Assembly: GCA_037039925.1 (NCBI GenBank)
Contig: JAXRKP010000024.1
Span: 362,501-426,500 of the forward strand
Direction: 5' to 3'
Source of the DNA: Doris montereyensis
Taxonomy: Eukaryota; Mollusca; Gastropoda; Nudibranchia; Dorididae
DNA length: 64,000 nt
Part shown: positions 63,304 to 64,000 of the stretch, piece by piece
Position numbering within the stretch: position 1 is the first letter of the stretch
How the letters are laid out: every line of letters begins with the position of its first letter
Notes under the pieces: generated by a model
What the model was told of the DNA's origin: nothing
Databases searched by the model: none
The model's input: the letters and a program-made list of their open reading frames with translations, nothing else
Translations under genes and position numbers: made by a program

Positions 63304-64000
63304 GTATGCTAACATTTTTATTTTGAGTTATATTAGTCGTTTGAATGTAACTTTTTAAAATGCATATCTTATGTAAATTATTGGACTGAGCATAATCATT
63401 TTAACAGCTTTAGAGTCGAAAAGGGAATTTTGTTCTCAATTGTTATAAAATAGACCGAAGAAAGACATCTTCTCTGATGTTTTCTTATACTAAGAAACAA
63501 TCTTTAAAATGTGCTGCAATATGAGTTATTTATTCAGTCTTTTTTTTTTATGATTTACAAAGATTGATGTCGTATTCATCTTTTACATATATGTGTGTAC
63601 CTTTATCTTTGCTTCAACAAGTGTTTTAAAATTTACCCATTACAGCAGTTTAAATTGTTCATCGTCCATGTATTATTTTCAGATAGGTATTGCAAGTTTT
63701 CTGTTAAATTGAATCTTTTTAAAAACTATCAGTTGCTCCATCTTCCCAAAGGTGGTGGCCTGAGATGACAGCAGCTTTTACTTTTAGTTTTTACTTTGTT
63801 TTTGTTGTTGTTCTAAATTGTTTACTTACCCTGAAGGTGATATTTCTATAGGCATGTAAGCTGCTAATTGAGTATCCTCTTTTGCCAACTTCATATGCAA
63901 CCCTTTTAATTACGATATTGAAATGTTATTCACCATATGAACATAGCTGTTTTATTTTGAAGCATGACATAAGCTATCTATTTGACAAACTTTATGTCCT
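63304..64000. other. presumed intron at the right edge
   Basis: AT-rich sequence with no further exon that I can support. Confidence 0.4.

Overview
This is animal nuclear DNA: AT-rich, repeat-laden, with small protein-coding exons separated by kilobase introns and GT-AG splice sites. The gene content (an MTA-type NuRD subunit, the chaperonin subunit CCT4) is metazoan. The very many GA microsatellites, several tRNA-derived SINE families, a piggyBac element and a LINE encoding an endonuclease plus reverse transcriptase suggest a lophotrochozoan, most likely a mollusc. That taxonomic guess is inference only.

Layout. 1-14319 (minus strand) is the 5' part of an MTA1/2/3-like gene. Exons 1-3 encode the start of the BAH domain; later exons are presumed to lie left of the window. 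A CRE/E-box-containing upstream region lies at about 14.45-14.52 kb. 14.5-23.0 kb is intergenic and packed with GA arrays and a clustered short repeat family. 22983-49442 (minus strand) is a nearly complete CCT4 gene: 12 exons placed with confidence and one candidate terminal exon, predicted 536 aa. Its introns hold a tandem array with a unit of about 860 bp (31.1-36.8 kb), the longest GA array (264 bp), and a piggyBac transposase gene on the opposite strand (40747-42501) with two in-frame TAG codons. 49.4-60.9 kb is intergenic: a tRNA-derived SINE, two head-to-tail decayed LINE copies (50.4-55.8 kb) and a copy of a 1-kb repeat. 61.0-63.3 kb (plus strand) holds candidate exons of an unidentified gene.

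Most notable observations. (1) The satellite in CCT4 intron 6 carries a recognisable decayed copy of CCT4 exon 5 and neighbouring intron 5 sequence, so the array seems to have grown from a piece of its host gene. (2) CCT4 exons 7-12 carry five single-base frameshifts, four of them in short homopolymers, while exons 1-6 are clean. (3) A short repeat of about 140 bp occurs roughly 20 times, always in the same orientation. Its purine-rich half may be the seed of the GA arrays, all of which also have purines on the plus strand. (4) Three dispersed 1-kb repeats share one orientation.

No prokaryotic operon, CRISPR array or defence system is present. I read the sequence by eye, so repeat edges are approximate and small exons may have been missed.
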